A DNA stretch of 64,000 nucleotides, taken from contig NZ_CP040818.1 of assembly GCF_005887635.2 (NCBI RefSeq), positions 2,076,501 to 2,140,500 on the forward strand, written 5' to 3'. The notes under the pieces were generated by a model. That model was not told the origin of the DNA, searched no databases, and saw only the letters and a list, made by a program, of their open reading frames with translations. Within the stretch, counting starts at the first letter, position 1; every line of letters begins with the position of its first letter. The DNA is from Paroceanicella profunda (GTDB lineage: Bacteria; Pseudomonadota; Alphaproteobacteria; Rhodobacterales; Rhodobacteraceae). The translations under genes and the position numbers were made by a program. Below, one piece after another: positions 36,632 through 49,020 of the stretch.

Positions 36632-37006
36632 TCAGTCGATGAATCCTGCCAGGGAGAACAGCGATTCCTCGCCCAGGCGCACCAGCCGCGCGGCGACGGC
36701 GGGCACCGCCACGTGGTCTCCCCTGCGCGCGCAGTCGGCAAGGGCGCGGGACACCGAGCTCAGCTGCATCAGCCCGACCTGGCCGGCCAGCCCGGTCAGC
36801 CCGTGCGCCAGCCGGTGGAGCCCGGGCAGATCGTGGTCCGCTACCAGCTGCTCCAGCCGGCTGAGCCGTTCGGCAAGCTGGAAGGAGGCGTCCTCCATCA
36901 GCTCCTGGCTCATGTCATGGCCGAGCGTGGCGCGCAGGACACGGATCATGTCCCCGTCCAGCAGGCTTTCCTCACGCGCATCGAGGCGCAGCACGTCAAC
37001 TGTCAT
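36632..37006 (-). CDS. Hpt domain protein (histidine phosphotransfer)
   Basis: This is a 124-residue four-helix phosphotransfer protein. The Hpt signature is LHRLAHGLTGLAGQVGLMQL, where the central histidine (about H68) would be the phosphate acceptor (AHxLxGxxxxxG pattern). It has no kinase or receiver domain of its own, and no two-component gene is adjacent. Such lone Hpt proteins relay phosphate between hybrid kinases and response regulators (for instance ChpT-like or unlinked relays); the partner here is unknown. Confidence 0.85.
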   Translation of the reverse strand: MTVDVLRLDAREESLLDGDMIRVLRATLGHDMSQELMEDASFQLAERLSRLEQLVADHDLPGLHRLAHGLTGLAGQVGLMQLSSVSRALADCARRGDHVAVPAVAARLVRLGEESLFSLAGFID

Positions 37007-37301
37007 GTCGGATACTCCCTTGCCACCCGGGAGGGAGTTTCGGGGAGATCCGTTGCGCGGAAGTGAATCCGGCAGCCCTGTCGGCCGCCTTGGCTAACCG
37101 CCGTTAACGCGCCTGCGCAGAGGCAGGGCATGCCGCCGTGGGCGCGGCCCCCTGTCGCTGGCTGTCCGGCACGCAGGCGCCGCGGGGCAGGGCGGCGCGG
37201 CGGCGCCGAGCGCGCCGGAGGGAGGGGAAGCCGTACGCCCGGGGCGGTGTCGGCGAACGCGCGCCCGAGGGGGGGGCGTCGGGGTGCCTTCGGCGGCGGG
37301 G

Positions 37302-38075
37302 TCAGCCGCGAAAGTCGTCCTTGCGGCGGCGGATTTCGGCGAAGACGGCGGCGTCGTCGGCGCCGTCCAGCCCCACCGCGGCCTTCACGGACGGCAGGCC
37401 GGCGCGCAGGAACGGGTTGGTGTCCAGCTCCTCGCCGAGGGAGGAGGGCACGGTGGGCCGGCCGGCGGCGCGGGCGGCGTCGATTGCGGCGGCGCGGGCG
37501 GTGAGGGCGGCGTTGTCCCGCTCGATGGTCAGCGCGAAGCGGGCGTTGGACTGGGTGTATTCGTGCCCCGAGCAGACCAGCGTGTCGCGGTCCATGCCGA
37601 GGAACTGCGACAGGCTGGTCCACATCTGCAGAGCGGTGCCCTCGAACAGCCGGCCGCAGCCCAGGGCCATCAGGCTGTCGGCGGTGAACACGGCCTTGTC
37701 GGCGGGAAAGTGGAAGGCGATGTGGCCCACGGTGTGGCCCGGCACGTCGAGCACCACGCCGGTGCTGGCGCCCACCGCGATGCTGTCGCCCGGAGCGAGG
37801 GCGCGGTCCAGCGGCGGCAACCGGCCGGCATCGGCCGCCGCGCCCCACACCGCGCAGCCGGTGCGGGCGCGCAGGGCCTCCACGCCGTCGACATGGTCAT
37901 AGTGGTGGTGGGTGATCAGCAGCAGGTCCAGCGTCCAGCCCCGTGCCTCGATCGCCGCGACGATCGGGCCCGGCTCCGGCGCATCGACGAGCGCGACAGT
38001 GCCGGTCTCGCCATCGCGCAGCAGGTAGGCGTAGTTGTCGGACAGGCATGGGACCGTGACGATTTCGAGGGACAT
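37302..38075 (-). CDS. gloB: Hydroxyacylglutathione hydrolase (glyoxalase II)
   Basis: GloB hydrolyses S-lactoylglutathione to D-lactate and glutathione, finishing methylglyoxal detoxification. 257 residues: family start MSLEIVTVPCLSDNYAYLLR, metal motif THHHYDHVDG (residues 55-64), VPGHTVGHIAFHF, FTADSLMALGCGRLFEG, and the C-terminal GloB domain with VCSGHEYTQSNARFAL and NPFLRAGLPSVK. All metal ligands are in place. It is divergent from a methyltransferase gene, with only 42 nt between start codons. Confidence 0.95.
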   Translation of the reverse strand: MSLEIVTVPCLSDNYAYLLRDGETGTVALVDAPEPGPIVAAIEARGWTLDLLLITHHHYDHVDGVEALRARTGCAVWGAAADAGRLPPLDRALAPGDSIAVGASTGVVLDVPGHTVGHIAFHFPADKAVFTADSLMALGCGRLFEGTALQMWTSLSQFLGMDRDTLVCSGHEYTQSNARFALTIERDNAALTARAAAIDAARAAGRPTVPSSLGEELDTNPFLRAGLPSVKAAVGLDGADDAAVFAEIRRRKDDFRG

Positions 38076-38117
38076 GGGGGAAACCTTCTGCCGGGGCTGG
38101 ACTCGGGGTGTTTAACC

Positions 38118-38894
38118 ATGAGAGCGTCCCGCCTTGCAATGCACCTGGATGTCGTCGATCTTCGCGCCTTCTATTACCGCACGCCCCTCGGGCGGCGCGC
38201 GAAGACGGCGTTGCAGGACGCCTTGCGCGACCTCTGGCCCAGGGTGAAGGACGAGACCGTGGCCGGGTTCGGCTTTCCCGCGCCGATGCTGCGCCCCTTC
38301 CTAGCGGAGGCGCGGCGAGTGATCTGCCTGATGCCGGGCCAGCAGGGCGTGATGCCCTGGCCGCCGGAAGGGCCGAACATCTCGGTGCTGGCGGACGAGA
38401 CGGCCTGGCCGCTGCCCTCGGGCTTCGTGGACCGGCTGGTGATCGGCCACGGGCTGGAGACCTGCGAACAGCCCGGGGCGCTGCTCGACGAGATCTGGCG
38501 GGTGCTGGCGCCGGGCGGGCGCGTGGTCTTCGTGCTGCCCAACCGCTCGGGCATCTGGGCGCGGCGCGACGGCACGCCCTTCGGCTACGGCCGGCCCTAT
38601 TCCTTCGGGCAGATCGACGCGGAGCTGCGCCGACACCGCTTCTCCTCCGAGCGCCACGCGGCGGCGCTGTATTTCCCGCCCTCGCACCGCCAGTTCGTGC
38701 TGCGCACCGCCCCGGCCTGGGAACGGCTGGGCCAGCGCGTGGGGGTGAGCCGGTTGGCCGGCGCCATCCTCGTGGAGGCGGCCAAGCAGGTGTATGTCCT
38801 GCCGCGCAACGGGGCGCGCGAAAGCGCCCGCAGACCGTTCGAAATTCTGGAGGGTCTCACCAAGCCGGTGAAACCCGTGACGGGCCGGGCCTGA
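38118..38894 (+). CDS. Class I SAM-dependent methyltransferase
   Basis: This is a 258-residue predicted methyltransferase with the Methyltransf_11 fold. LPSGFVDRLVIGHGLETCEQ and LLDEIWRVLAPGGRVVFVLP NRSGIWARRD are the recognisable C-terminal half of the domain; the N-terminal glycine loop is atypical (GFGFPAPMLRPFLAEARRVI). Substrate unknown. ATG 38118 lies 42 nt from the divergent gloB start; a much longer upstream frame overlaps gloB and is rejected. ATG 38139 is an alternative start. The gene pair gloB/methyltransferase recurs in Rhodobacterales. Confidence 0.85.
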   Translation: MRASRLAMHLDVVDLRAFYYRTPLGRRAKTALQDALRDLWPRVKDETVAGFGFPAPMLRPFLAEARRVICLMPGQQGVMPWPPEGPNISVLADETAWPLPSGFVDRLVIGHGLETCEQPGALLDEIWRVLAPGGRVVFVLPNRSGIWARRDGTPFGYGRPYSFGQIDAELRRHRFSSERHAAALYFPPSHRQFVLRTAPAWERLGQRVGVSRLAGAILVEAAKQVYVLPRNGARESARRPFEILEGLTKPVKPVTGRA

Positions 38895-39144
38895 GCGCGA
38901 TTCAGCCCGCGACGCAGACCCTGCAACATGTTAACACTGTCCAAAGCGTCGCAGGCAGGGGGGATTTTGAGGTAAGATGTTGAAATCATTGAACGGCATG
39001 GCCTGGTGTGCCCCTGCGGCCGGGTTGCATGGATGAAAACCCTATGGTAGCAACGCCCGAAATCCGGCCTTTGCAGGGGGCAGCGGCCGGGGTCTGTCAA
39101 CGTGGCCGCATCCCGACGGCTGCCAAGAGAACGGAAGGGTGACC

Positions 39145-39704
39145 GTGTCCGCATCAGCGACGCTCGTTTCCGGAGCAGCCGGCCGCTACGCGACCGCGTT
39201 GTTCGAACTTGCAACAGAGGCGAATGCCGTCTCCCTCATCGAGGCCGATCTTGCCGCGCTTCAGGCGGCGCTGGATGACAGCTCCGACCTGCGGGACGTC
39301 ATCAAGTCTCCGGTCTACAGCCGTGAGGACCAGGCCCGCGCCATGGCCGCGCTGGCGCAGAAGATGGAGCTCGGCGTCTACGTGACCAGCACCGTGCAGC
39401 TGATGGCGGCCAACCGCCGCCTGTTCGTGCTGCCGGAGCTGATCGCCGGCTACCACGCGCTCGCCGCCGAAGCCCGGGGCGAGGTGTCGGCGGAGGTTAC
39501 CGCCGCCGCCCCGCTGGCGGATGCGCAGCTCGCGGACCTCAAGGCCGCGCTCAGGAATTCGTTTGGCAAGGAAGTTGCCGTGAATGTGACGGTCGATGAC
39601 GCGATCATCGGCGGTCTTGTCGTCAAGGTGGGATCGAAGATGATCGACACGTCGATCCGCTCGAAGCTCATGAACCTTCAGAACGCTATGAAAGAGGTGG
39701 GGTG

Positions 39705-39705
<1 letters not shown>
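39145..39705 (+). CDS. atpH: ATP synthase F1 subunit delta
   Basis: Delta connects the F1 head to the peripheral stalk. 186 residues: [20 protein letters not shown] at the start, [20 protein letters not shown] and the C-terminal [20 protein letters not shown] with [19 protein letters not shown] 39145 is preferred because GGAAGGG lies 6 nt upstream; GTG 39139 also fits the frame. It heads the operon atpHAGDC. No F0 genes are found next to it, as in other Rhodobacterales, where F0 is a separate cluster. Confidence 0.95.
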
Positions 39706-41243
<1,538 letters not shown>

Positions 41244-41277
41244 CCCGCGGCCTGTTTGAGAGAGGGGAGCCTGGCGC

Positions 41278-43597
<2,320 letters not shown>

Positions 43598-43606
43598 GGA
43601 GGTCCT

Positions 43607-44008
43607 GTGGCTGACACGATGCAGTTCGATCTGGTCTCGCCGGAGCGCAAGCTCATGTCGGTCCAGGCGACTTCGGTGGTTGTGCCGGGCTATGAGGGTG
43701 AATTCACCGCCATGCCCGGGCACGCGCTGTTCTTCTCCACCCTCCGTCCCGGCTTCGTGCAGGTGATGGTGGATGGCAAGGAAACGGATTTCTTCGTCAC
43801 CGGCGGCTTCGCCGAGGTCTCCGCGGACTCGGTCACCATCCTGGCGGAGACCGCGGTTCCGCGCGGAGAGGTGACCCGCGAGCATCTGGACGACCTCCTG
43901 GCCGTGGCCGAGGATGGTGTCAGGAAGGCCGGCGACCATCACCGGCTGAGCGCGGCGCAGCGTGCGAACGACATGCGCTTCGCCCGTGACCAGGTGGTGA
44001 AGGACTGA
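43607..44008 (+). CDS. atpC: ATP synthase F1 subunit epsilon
   Basis: Epsilon is part of the rotor stalk and can inhibit ATP hydrolysis. 133 residues: MQFDLVSPERKLMSVQATSV, VVPGYEGEFTAMPGHALFFS and FFVTGGFAEVSADSVTILAE form the beta-sandwich; the helical C-terminal region is short, as in other alphaproteobacteria. GTG 43607 has AAGGAGG 7 nt before it. It is the last gene of the operon. Confidence 0.96.
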   Translation: MADTMQFDLVSPERKLMSVQATSVVVPGYEGEFTAMPGHALFFSTLRPGFVQVMVDGKETDFFVTGGFAEVSADSVTILAETAVPRGEVTREHLDDLLAVAEDGVRKAGDHHRLSAAQRANDMRFARDQVVKD

Positions 44009-44041
44009 CACGCGCCGCCCTCCGGGGCAGGCGGCGAGTTC

Positions 44042-44075
44042 AAAGGGGGCGCTCCCGGCCGGGGGCGCCCCTTTT
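44042..44075 (+). terminator. Rho-independent terminator of the atp operon
   Basis: AAAGGGGGCGCTCCC and GGGGGCGCCCCTTTT pair around GGCC with one bulged G and one G-U, ending in TTTT, 33 nt after the atpC stop. Confidence 0.88.
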
Positions 44076-44140
44076 CGCGTGCTGTTTGGTCAATAATTAA
44101 TAGGGTGGCAGGTGCGGGTGACTTAAGGACGTGCGTCGGC

Positions 44141-44150
44141 CTTAATTAAG
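44141..44150. promoter_or_regulatory. AT-rich palindrome CTTAATTAAG
   Basis: A perfect 10-bp palindrome embedded in GGCCTTAATTAAGAGGCC, 36 nt before the unknown gene's start. It may be an operator or an island boundary; both are guesses. Confidence 0.35.
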
Positions 44151-44186
44151 AGGCCATCTTTTGGAGTTGGCTTTATGGAGGGAGCA

Positions 44187-44654
44187 ATGCCGAGCGCGGA
44201 TAATGTCACTGGTTGGAAAAATCACTTCCGTAGAACTCGGCGCTGGCGGGACAGGGCGTTGTCTGAATTGATGGATTTGCCGCGTACGGACTTTCACGAT
44301 GCCATTGATTACTCACTGGCGTACTTTGTGTGGTCACACTCGCTGCGTGACTGGCTGATAGGGGACGGGGTAGCGAAAAAGGACGATCTCGACCGGATTT
44401 TGAGTGTCTACGACGAATGGAAAATCGCAAGAGACTTGGCAAATAGAACACGCCATTTCAAAATCACGCGCAGCCCCACAGACCCATATTGGGCTGTTTC
44501 CAGAGAATATGATTCAATGTCAGCGAATGTAGAGAGGCATCATATCAATTTATACTTTAATAAAAAGAAAGCAAATCTCGCGAACATAGTATGTCGCACT
44601 TCGGACATGTGGGATGAAGTATTGCAGAAGTTGGGGCTGAGCACTGTGACATGA
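44187..44654 (+). CDS. Hypothetical protein in an AT-rich islet
   Basis: This gene encodes 155 residues of unrecognised family. GGAGG sits 5 nt before ATG 44187; ATG 44175 is an alternative. The base composition is strikingly different from its surroundings (one 60-nt row, 44521-44580, is 32% GC against about 70%), with AT-rich codons, which points to recent transfer. The protein is soluble, helical, Trp/Arg-rich, with DYSLAYFVWSHSLRDWLIGD and EWKIARDLANRTRHFKITRS. The R-D-L-A-N...R-H segment (82-90) is reminiscent of HEPN-like helices with conserved Arg/His, but this is only a suggestion. Confidence 0.7.
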   Translation: MPSADNVTGWKNHFRRTRRWRDRALSELMDLPRTDFHDAIDYSLAYFVWSHSLRDWLIGDGVAKKDDLDRILSVYDEWKIARDLANRTRHFKITRSPTDPYWAVSREYDSMSANVERHHINLYFNKKKANLANIVCRTSDMWDEVLQKLGLSTVT

Positions 44655-44699
44655 GAGGCTCTTTGCGTATCGGTCGCGTCGCACGACCCGCCCACAAAT

Positions 44700-44729
44700 A
44701 GGCCGGCGCGCCCCGGGGGCGGCCGGCCT
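44700..44729 (-). terminator. Terminator-like hairpin downstream of prs
   Basis: AGGCCGGC and GCCGGCCT (44700-44707 with 44722-44729) with inner CGCCCC/GGGGCG form a long stem; on the minus strand it is followed by ATTTGTG. It lies 21 nt after the prs stop. Confidence 0.65.
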
Positions 44730-44750
44730 GCACAAGGCGTGTCGCGGCGC

Positions 44751-45767
44751 TCAATGGCCCGGGTAGAAGGCCTCGTAGATCGGGCCCAGCGTCTCTTCGG
44801 TGAACAGCATCGACACCGAGGCGCCGTTGGAAATGTTGAGCACCGCCTGGGCGAGCAGCGGGGCCAGCGGCACGGCGCGGATGTTGCGCGCCTTGCGCAC
44901 GGCGGCGGATTGCTCGATGGAATCCGTCACCACGAGGGATTTCAGCGCCGAGTTCGTCACCCGCTCCACCGCCGGGCCCGAGAGCACGCCGTGGGTGATG
45001 TAGGCATGCACCTCCTTGGCGCCCTGGTCCTTCAGCAGGCTGGCGGCGGCGCAGAGCGTGCCGGCGGTGTCGCAGATGTCGTCCACGATGATGCAGACCC
45101 GGTCCTTCACGTCACCGATCACCGTCATGCTCTCGATCTCGCCGGGGCGCGAGCGGCGCTTGTCCACGATGGCGAGGCCGGCGTCGATGCGCTTGGCCAG
45201 CTCGCGCGCGCGCGCCACGCCGCCCACGTCGGGGGAGACGACCGTCACCTCGTCGAGCTTCTTGAAGTTGTGCTTGATGTCGAGGGCGAAGACCGGGGCG
45301 GAGTAGAGGTTGTCCACCGGGATGTCGAAGAAGCCCTGGATCTGGCCCGCGTGCAGGTCCACCGTCAGCACCCGGTCGATGCCGGCATTGGTGATCAGGT
45401 TCGCGACCAGCTTGGCGGAGATCGGCGTGCGGGCAGAGGTGCGGCGGTCCTGCCGGGCATAGCCGAAATAGGGGATCACGGCGGTGATGCGCTGCGCCGA
45501 GGAGCGCTTCAGCGCGTCGGCCATGATCAGCAGTTCCATCAGGTTGTCGTTCGCGGGGTTCGACGTCGGCTGGATGATGAACATGTCCTCGTCGCGGACA
45601 TTGTCGAACACCTCGACGAAGATCTCCTTGTCGTTGAACCGCTCGACCCGGGCGTTGGCCAGCTGCACCGGCCCGCCCCGATAGACCGTCATGCGCCGCG
45701 CGATGGCTTCGGCCAGCGGCCGGTTCGCATTGCCGGAAATCAGCTTGAGCTGGATGTCGGATTTCAT
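44751..45767 (-). CDS. prs: Ribose-phosphate pyrophosphokinase
   Basis: Prs makes PRPP from ribose-5-phosphate and ATP for nucleotide, histidine and tryptophan synthesis. 338 residues, longer than the usual 310-315 owing to small insertions. Motifs: [79 protein letters not shown], and the PRPP loop [23 protein letters not shown] 45767 is the natural start. PRPP is also the co-substrate of Apt, encoded elsewhere in this window. Confidence 0.97.
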   Translation of the reverse strand: MKSDIQLKLISGNANRPLAEAIARRMTVYRGGPVQLANARVERFNDKEIFVEVFDNVRDEDMFIIQPTSNPANDNLMELLIMADALKRSSAQRITAVIPYFGYARQDRRTSARTPISAKLVANLITNAGIDRVLTVDLHAGQIQGFFDIPVDNLYSAPVFALDIKHNFKKLDEVTVVSPDVGGVARARELAKRIDAGLAIVDKRRSRPGEIESMTVIGDVKDRVCIIVDDICDTAGTLCAAASLLKDQGAKEVHAYITHGVLSGPAVERVTNSALKSLVVTDSIEQSAAVRKARNIRAVPLAPLLAQAVLNISNGASVSMLFTEETLGPIYEAFYPGH

Positions 45768-45923
45768 GGGCGAAGTCCCCTCTGGCCGGGTCGAAGGACG
45801 GTGCTGCACAGGAACCCGGGCAGAACTGCCGGGCGTCCCGGCTCCCTTAGCATCGCCCTTCGAGCTTGCAAAGCCCACCAATCACGGCATGTTGGTGCCC
45901 TCGGAACGGCAAGGGGCGCGGAC

Positions 45924-46517
45924 ATGACGACGATCGACTATTTCATGGTCACGGTTTCACCCTATACCTACCTCGCCGGGCTGGAGCTGGAGGCCCTCGC
46001 CGCGCGGCATGGCGCGGAGATCGTCTACCGGCCCTTCGCGATCGGCAAGGTGTTCGAGGCCACCGGAACCCCGCTGCCCCCGCAACGCCATCCGTCGCGC
46101 CAGAGCTACCGGCTGAAGGACATCGCGCGCAGCGCGGCCGCCGCCGGCCTGCCGATCAACGTGAAGCCGCGCCACTGGCCGGTGAACCCGGTGCCGAGCT
46201 GTGCCGCCGTGATCGCCGCGCAGGAGGCCGGCTCGCCGAACGTGGGCGCGCTGGCCCATGCGCTGCTCGCCGCCTGCTGGGCGGAGGAGCGCGACATTGC
46301 CGACGAGGCGGAGGTGAAGGCCTGCATGAGCGCCTTCGACGTGGACCCGGCGCTGCTCGACCGGCGGCTGCTCGCCTCGGTGGAGACCTTCGAGCGCAAC
46401 ACCGCGCTGGCGCTGGAGAAGGGGGTCTTCGGCGCCCCGACCTACGTGGTCGGGGAGGAGGTGTTCTGGGGCCATGACCGGCTCGGTCATCTCGAGGCTC
46501 ATCTCGCGGCGCTCTGA
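45924..46517 (+). CDS. 2-hydroxychromene-2-carboxylate isomerase/DsbA-like protein
   Basis: This is a 197-residue thioredoxin-fold protein of the kappa-GST/HCCA isomerase family. It opens MTTIDYFMVTVSPYTYLAGL (the SPY-Y-L motif that replaces CxxC), followed by the inserted helical domain (about 60-160) and FGAPTYVVGEEVFWGHDRLG HLEAHL, the C-terminal family signature. It would act with glutathione on hydrophobic substrates, but the exact reaction is unknown. It is divergent from prs; the next gene follows 76 nt later. Confidence 0.88.
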   Translation: MTTIDYFMVTVSPYTYLAGLELEALAARHGAEIVYRPFAIGKVFEATGTPLPPQRHPSRQSYRLKDIARSAAAAGLPINVKPRHWPVNPVPSCAAVIAAQEAGSPNVGALAHALLAACWAEERDIADEAEVKACMSAFDVDPALLDRRLLASVETFERNTALALEKGVFGAPTYVVGEEVFWGHDRLGHLEAHLAAL

Positions 46518-46593
46518 GCGCCGCGCCTACCGTCCGACGGCCTGCCCCGGCATCCGTGCCGGGGGGCTCCATCAGGAAATTGCAGCGGTCCGC

Positions 46594-47835
46594 ATGAGAA
46601 AACTCGATCTCGCCTTCGTCAGGAACCAGTTCCCGGCCTTCTTCGAGCCGCCCCTGGAGGCCCTCTCCTTCTTCGAAAATGCCGGTGGCTCCTACATCTG
46701 CGCCCCGGTGCTGGACCGGCTGGCGCGCTTCCACCACCAGCGCAAGGTTCAGCCCTACGGGTCCTTCGAGGCCTCCCGCCTCGGCGGCGCGGAGATGGAC
46801 GAGGCCCGCACCCGCATCGCCGCGCTGCTGAACGTGGGCGGCGACGAGCTGCATTTCGGCCCCTCCACCAGCCAGAACACCTACGTGCTGGCGCAGGCCT
46901 TCGGCGAGATGCTGGGCCGGGGCGATGCCATCGTGGTCACCAACCAGGACCATGAGGCCAACAGCGGCGCCTGGTGGCGGCTGGCCCGGCGCGGCATCGA
47001 GATCCGCGAATGGCAGGTGGACCCGCAGACCGGCGCGCTGGACCCGGTGGCGCTGGCGGGGCTGCTCGATGACGGCAAGGTGCGGCTGGTGTGCTTCCCG
47101 CACTGCTCCAACATCCTCGGCGAGATCAACCCGGTGACCGACCTCTGCACCATGGCGCGGGAGTCCGGCGCCTGGAGCTGCGTGGACGGCGTGTCCTACG
47201 CCCCGCACGGGTTCGCGGACGTGAGCGCGCTTGGCGCCGACATCTACCTGTTCTCCAGCTACAAGACCTACGGGCCGCACCTGGGCGTGATGGTCATCCG
47301 CCGGGCGCTGGCCGGAACCCTGCCGGCGCAGGGGCATGACTTCAACGCCGGCGACATCACCAAGCGGTTCACCCCCGCCGGCCCGGACCATGCCCAGATC
47401 GCCGCCGCCACCGGCATGGCCGATTATGTCGACCTGCTGCACGAGCGCCATTTCGGCGAGCCCGGCCAGCCGGCGGTGAGCGCGGCGGAGCGCGCATGGG
47501 ACGTGCACGGGCTGATGCGCGGCCACGAGATGCGCATCACCGCCCCGTTGCTGGACTTCCTCGCCGCGCGCAACGACATCCGCCTGCTCGGGCCCTCCGA
47601 TGCGCTGGTGCGCGCGCCGACGGTCTCGCTTCTCCACCGGCGGCCGGGGGCGGAACTGGCAGAGGCGCTGGAGCCCTACGGGATCATGGCCGGGGGCGGG
47701 GATTTCTACGCCGTGCGCCTGCTGCGCGCGCTCGGGATCGACCCCGCCCACGGCGTGCTGCGGCTGAGCTTCACCCACTACACCTCGCAGGCGGACGTGG
47801 AGCGGCTGATGGCCGCGCTGGACGCGGTGCTCTGA
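46594..47835 (+). CDS. PLP-dependent aminotransferase class V (cysteine desulfurase-like)
   Basis: This is a 413-residue fold-type I PLP enzyme of the class V aminotransferase family. Seen: FFENAGGSYICAPVLDRLAR, GPSTSQNTYVLAQAFGEMLG, VTNQDHEANSGAWWRLARRG, VDGVSYAPHGFADVSALGAD and the PLP lysine in LFSSYKTYGPHLGVMV. It resembles the cysteine-desulfurase-like/isopenicillin-epimerase-like subgroup without the catalytic Cys loop of IscS. Reaction unknown. rsmD starts 1 nt after its stop, indicating one transcript. Confidence 0.87.
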   Translation: MRKLDLAFVRNQFPAFFEPPLEALSFFENAGGSYICAPVLDRLARFHHQRKVQPYGSFEASRLGGAEMDEARTRIAALLNVGGDELHFGPSTSQNTYVLAQAFGEMLGRGDAIVVTNQDHEANSGAWWRLARRGIEIREWQVDPQTGALDPVALAGLLDDGKVRLVCFPHCSNILGEINPVTDLCTMARESGAWSCVDGVSYAPHGFADVSALGADIYLFSSYKTYGPHLGVMVIRRALAGTLPAQGHDFNAGDITKRFTPAGPDHAQIAAATGMADYVDLLHERHFGEPGQPAVSAAERAWDVHGLMRGHEMRITAPLLDFLAARNDIRLLGPSDALVRAPTVSLLHRRPGAELAEALEPYGIMAGGGDFYAVRLLRALGIDPAHGVLRLSFTHYTSQADVERLMAALDAVL

Positions 47836-47836
47836 C

Positions 47837-48415
47837 ATGGCGGGAATGCGCATCGTCGGCGGCCGCTTCCGCGGCAAGACCCTCGCGGAGCTGGGCGAGG
47901 GCGACGCCGCCGCCCACCTGCGTCCCACCCAGGACCGGGTGCGCGAGGCCCTGTTCAACATCCTCGCCCATGGCGGCTTCGCCGAGCCCGCGCTGCCACA
48001 GGGCGCCCGGGTGCTGGACCTCTTCGCGGGCACCGGCGCGCTCGGCTTCGAGGCGCTCTCGCGCGGGGCGGAACGGGTGACCTTCGTCGACGATGGCGCC
48101 AGGGCCCGTGCCCTGGTGCGCGAGAACATCGACCGGCTGGGCGTGATCGGCCAGTGCAAGCTGTTCCGGCGCGACGCGACCCGCCTCGGCCCGAACCGCG
48201 GCGCGCCCTTCACCCTCGTCTTCCTCGACCCGCCCTACGGCATGGGCCTGGGCGAGACGGCGCTGGAGGCGGCGAAGGAGGGCGGCTGGCTCGCCCCCGG
48301 CGCGATCATCGTGTGGGAGGAGGGCGGCGATGTCACCCTGCCGGGCTGGGTGACGGAACGGGACGCCCGCCGCTATGGCGACACGCATATCCGCATCCTG
48401 GAATGCCTGGCCTGA
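47837..48415 (+). CDS. rsmD: 16S rRNA (guanine(966)-N(2))-methyltransferase RsmD
   Basis: RsmD methylates G966 of 16S rRNA. 192 residues: MRIVGGRFRGKTLAELG, RPTQDRVREALFNIL, the SAM loop VLDLFAGTGALGFEALSRGA, and the catalytic LVFLDPPYGMGLG (DPPY motif of N-methyltransferases). It starts one base after the preceding PLP gene. The downstream tetR has its own promoter. Confidence 0.95.
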   Translation: MAGMRIVGGRFRGKTLAELGEGDAAAHLRPTQDRVREALFNILAHGGFAEPALPQGARVLDLFAGTGALGFEALSRGAERVTFVDDGARARALVRENIDRLGVIGQCKLFRRDATRLGPNRGAPFTLVFLDPPYGMGLGETALEAAKEGGWLAPGAIIVWEEGGDVTLPGWVTERDARRYGDTHIRILECLA

Positions 48416-48441
48416 ACCGGCCTGCTTCTCCCCGGCTGGGC

Positions 48442-48470
48442 TTGAAAGTGTAAAACGACCGTTTTACATG
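48442..48470 (+). promoter_or_regulatory. TetR operator within the tetR-MFS promoter
   Basis: TGTAAAACGACCGTTTTACA (48449-48468) is a 20-bp palindrome with perfect 9-bp arms and a 2-nt centre, 9 nt before the tetR start codon. It sits between a TTGAAA (48442-48447) and a TACATG (48465-48470) spaced 17 bp, so binding would block the promoter. Autoregulation by the adjacent TetR is inferred from position and symmetry. Confidence 0.85.
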
Positions 48471-48477
48471 TTCCGGC

Positions 48478-49020
48478 ATGGACACGGAAACCAGGCTCAT
48501 CCAGGCCGCCGAACGGCTGTTCGACCGGCATGGCTTCACCGCGACCGGAATGGACAGGCTGACGGCGGCCGCCGGCATGTCCAGCCGCACGCTCTACAAG
48601 CACGCCGGCAGCAAGGCCGCGCTGCTGACCGCGGTTCTCGCCGCACGTGACCGCCGCTTCATGGCCCGGCTGGAGCAGGGCGGCGTGGCCGCGCTGTTCG
48701 ACGCGCTGGCCGCCTGGCTTGAGGCCGAGGGCGCGCGCGGCTGCCTGTTCCTGCGCAGCCTGGCCGAGACCGGCGGTGACCTGCCGGAGGTGGCCGAGGC
48801 GGTGGCCGCGCACAAGGCGGCCTTCCACCGCCGCCTTGGCGAGATCGTCGCGGCCGAATGCGGCGGGGCGGAGGATGCCGCCCTCACCGAGCAGGTTCTG
48901 GTGCTGTTCGAGGGCGCCACGGCGGCGGCGGTCTATCGCGGCCCCGGGGCGGTGACGGCGGCGCGGCAGGCCGCGCTCACGCTGGTTGGTCAGGCCCGGG
49001 CCGCGGGGGGCGGGGCATGA
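48478..49020 (+). CDS. TetR family transcriptional regulator
   Basis: This is a 180-residue one-domain-DNA-binding repressor. The helix-turn-helix covers residues 5-50 (LIQAAERLFDRHGFTATGMD, RLTAAAGMSSRTLYKHAGSK, AALLTAVLAARD). The ligand domain is short and alanine-rich with AEGARGCLFLRSLAETGGDL (RGC-FL motif, common in one TetR subgroup). A palindromic operator lies directly upstream. Its stop overlaps the MFS gene start (ATGA), so it very probably controls that exporter. Confidence 0.93.
   Translation: MDTETRLIQAAERLFDRHGFTATGMDRLTAAAGMSSRTLYKHAGSKAALLTAVLAARDRRFMARLEQGGVAALFDALAAWLEAEGARGCLFLRSLAETGGDLPEVAEAVAAHKAAFHRRLGEIVAAECGGAEDAALTEQVLVLFEGATAAAVYRGPGAVTAARQAALTLVGQARAAGGGA

Noticed and set aside
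37302..38075. Altered glyoxalase II metal motif (HVDG instead of HTGG)
   Set aside because: All metal-binding His and Asp residues are present; the change is at a variable position.
37284..38117. N-terminal extension of the methyltransferase
   Set aside because: It would lie antisense across all of gloB; the conserved protein starts at 38118.
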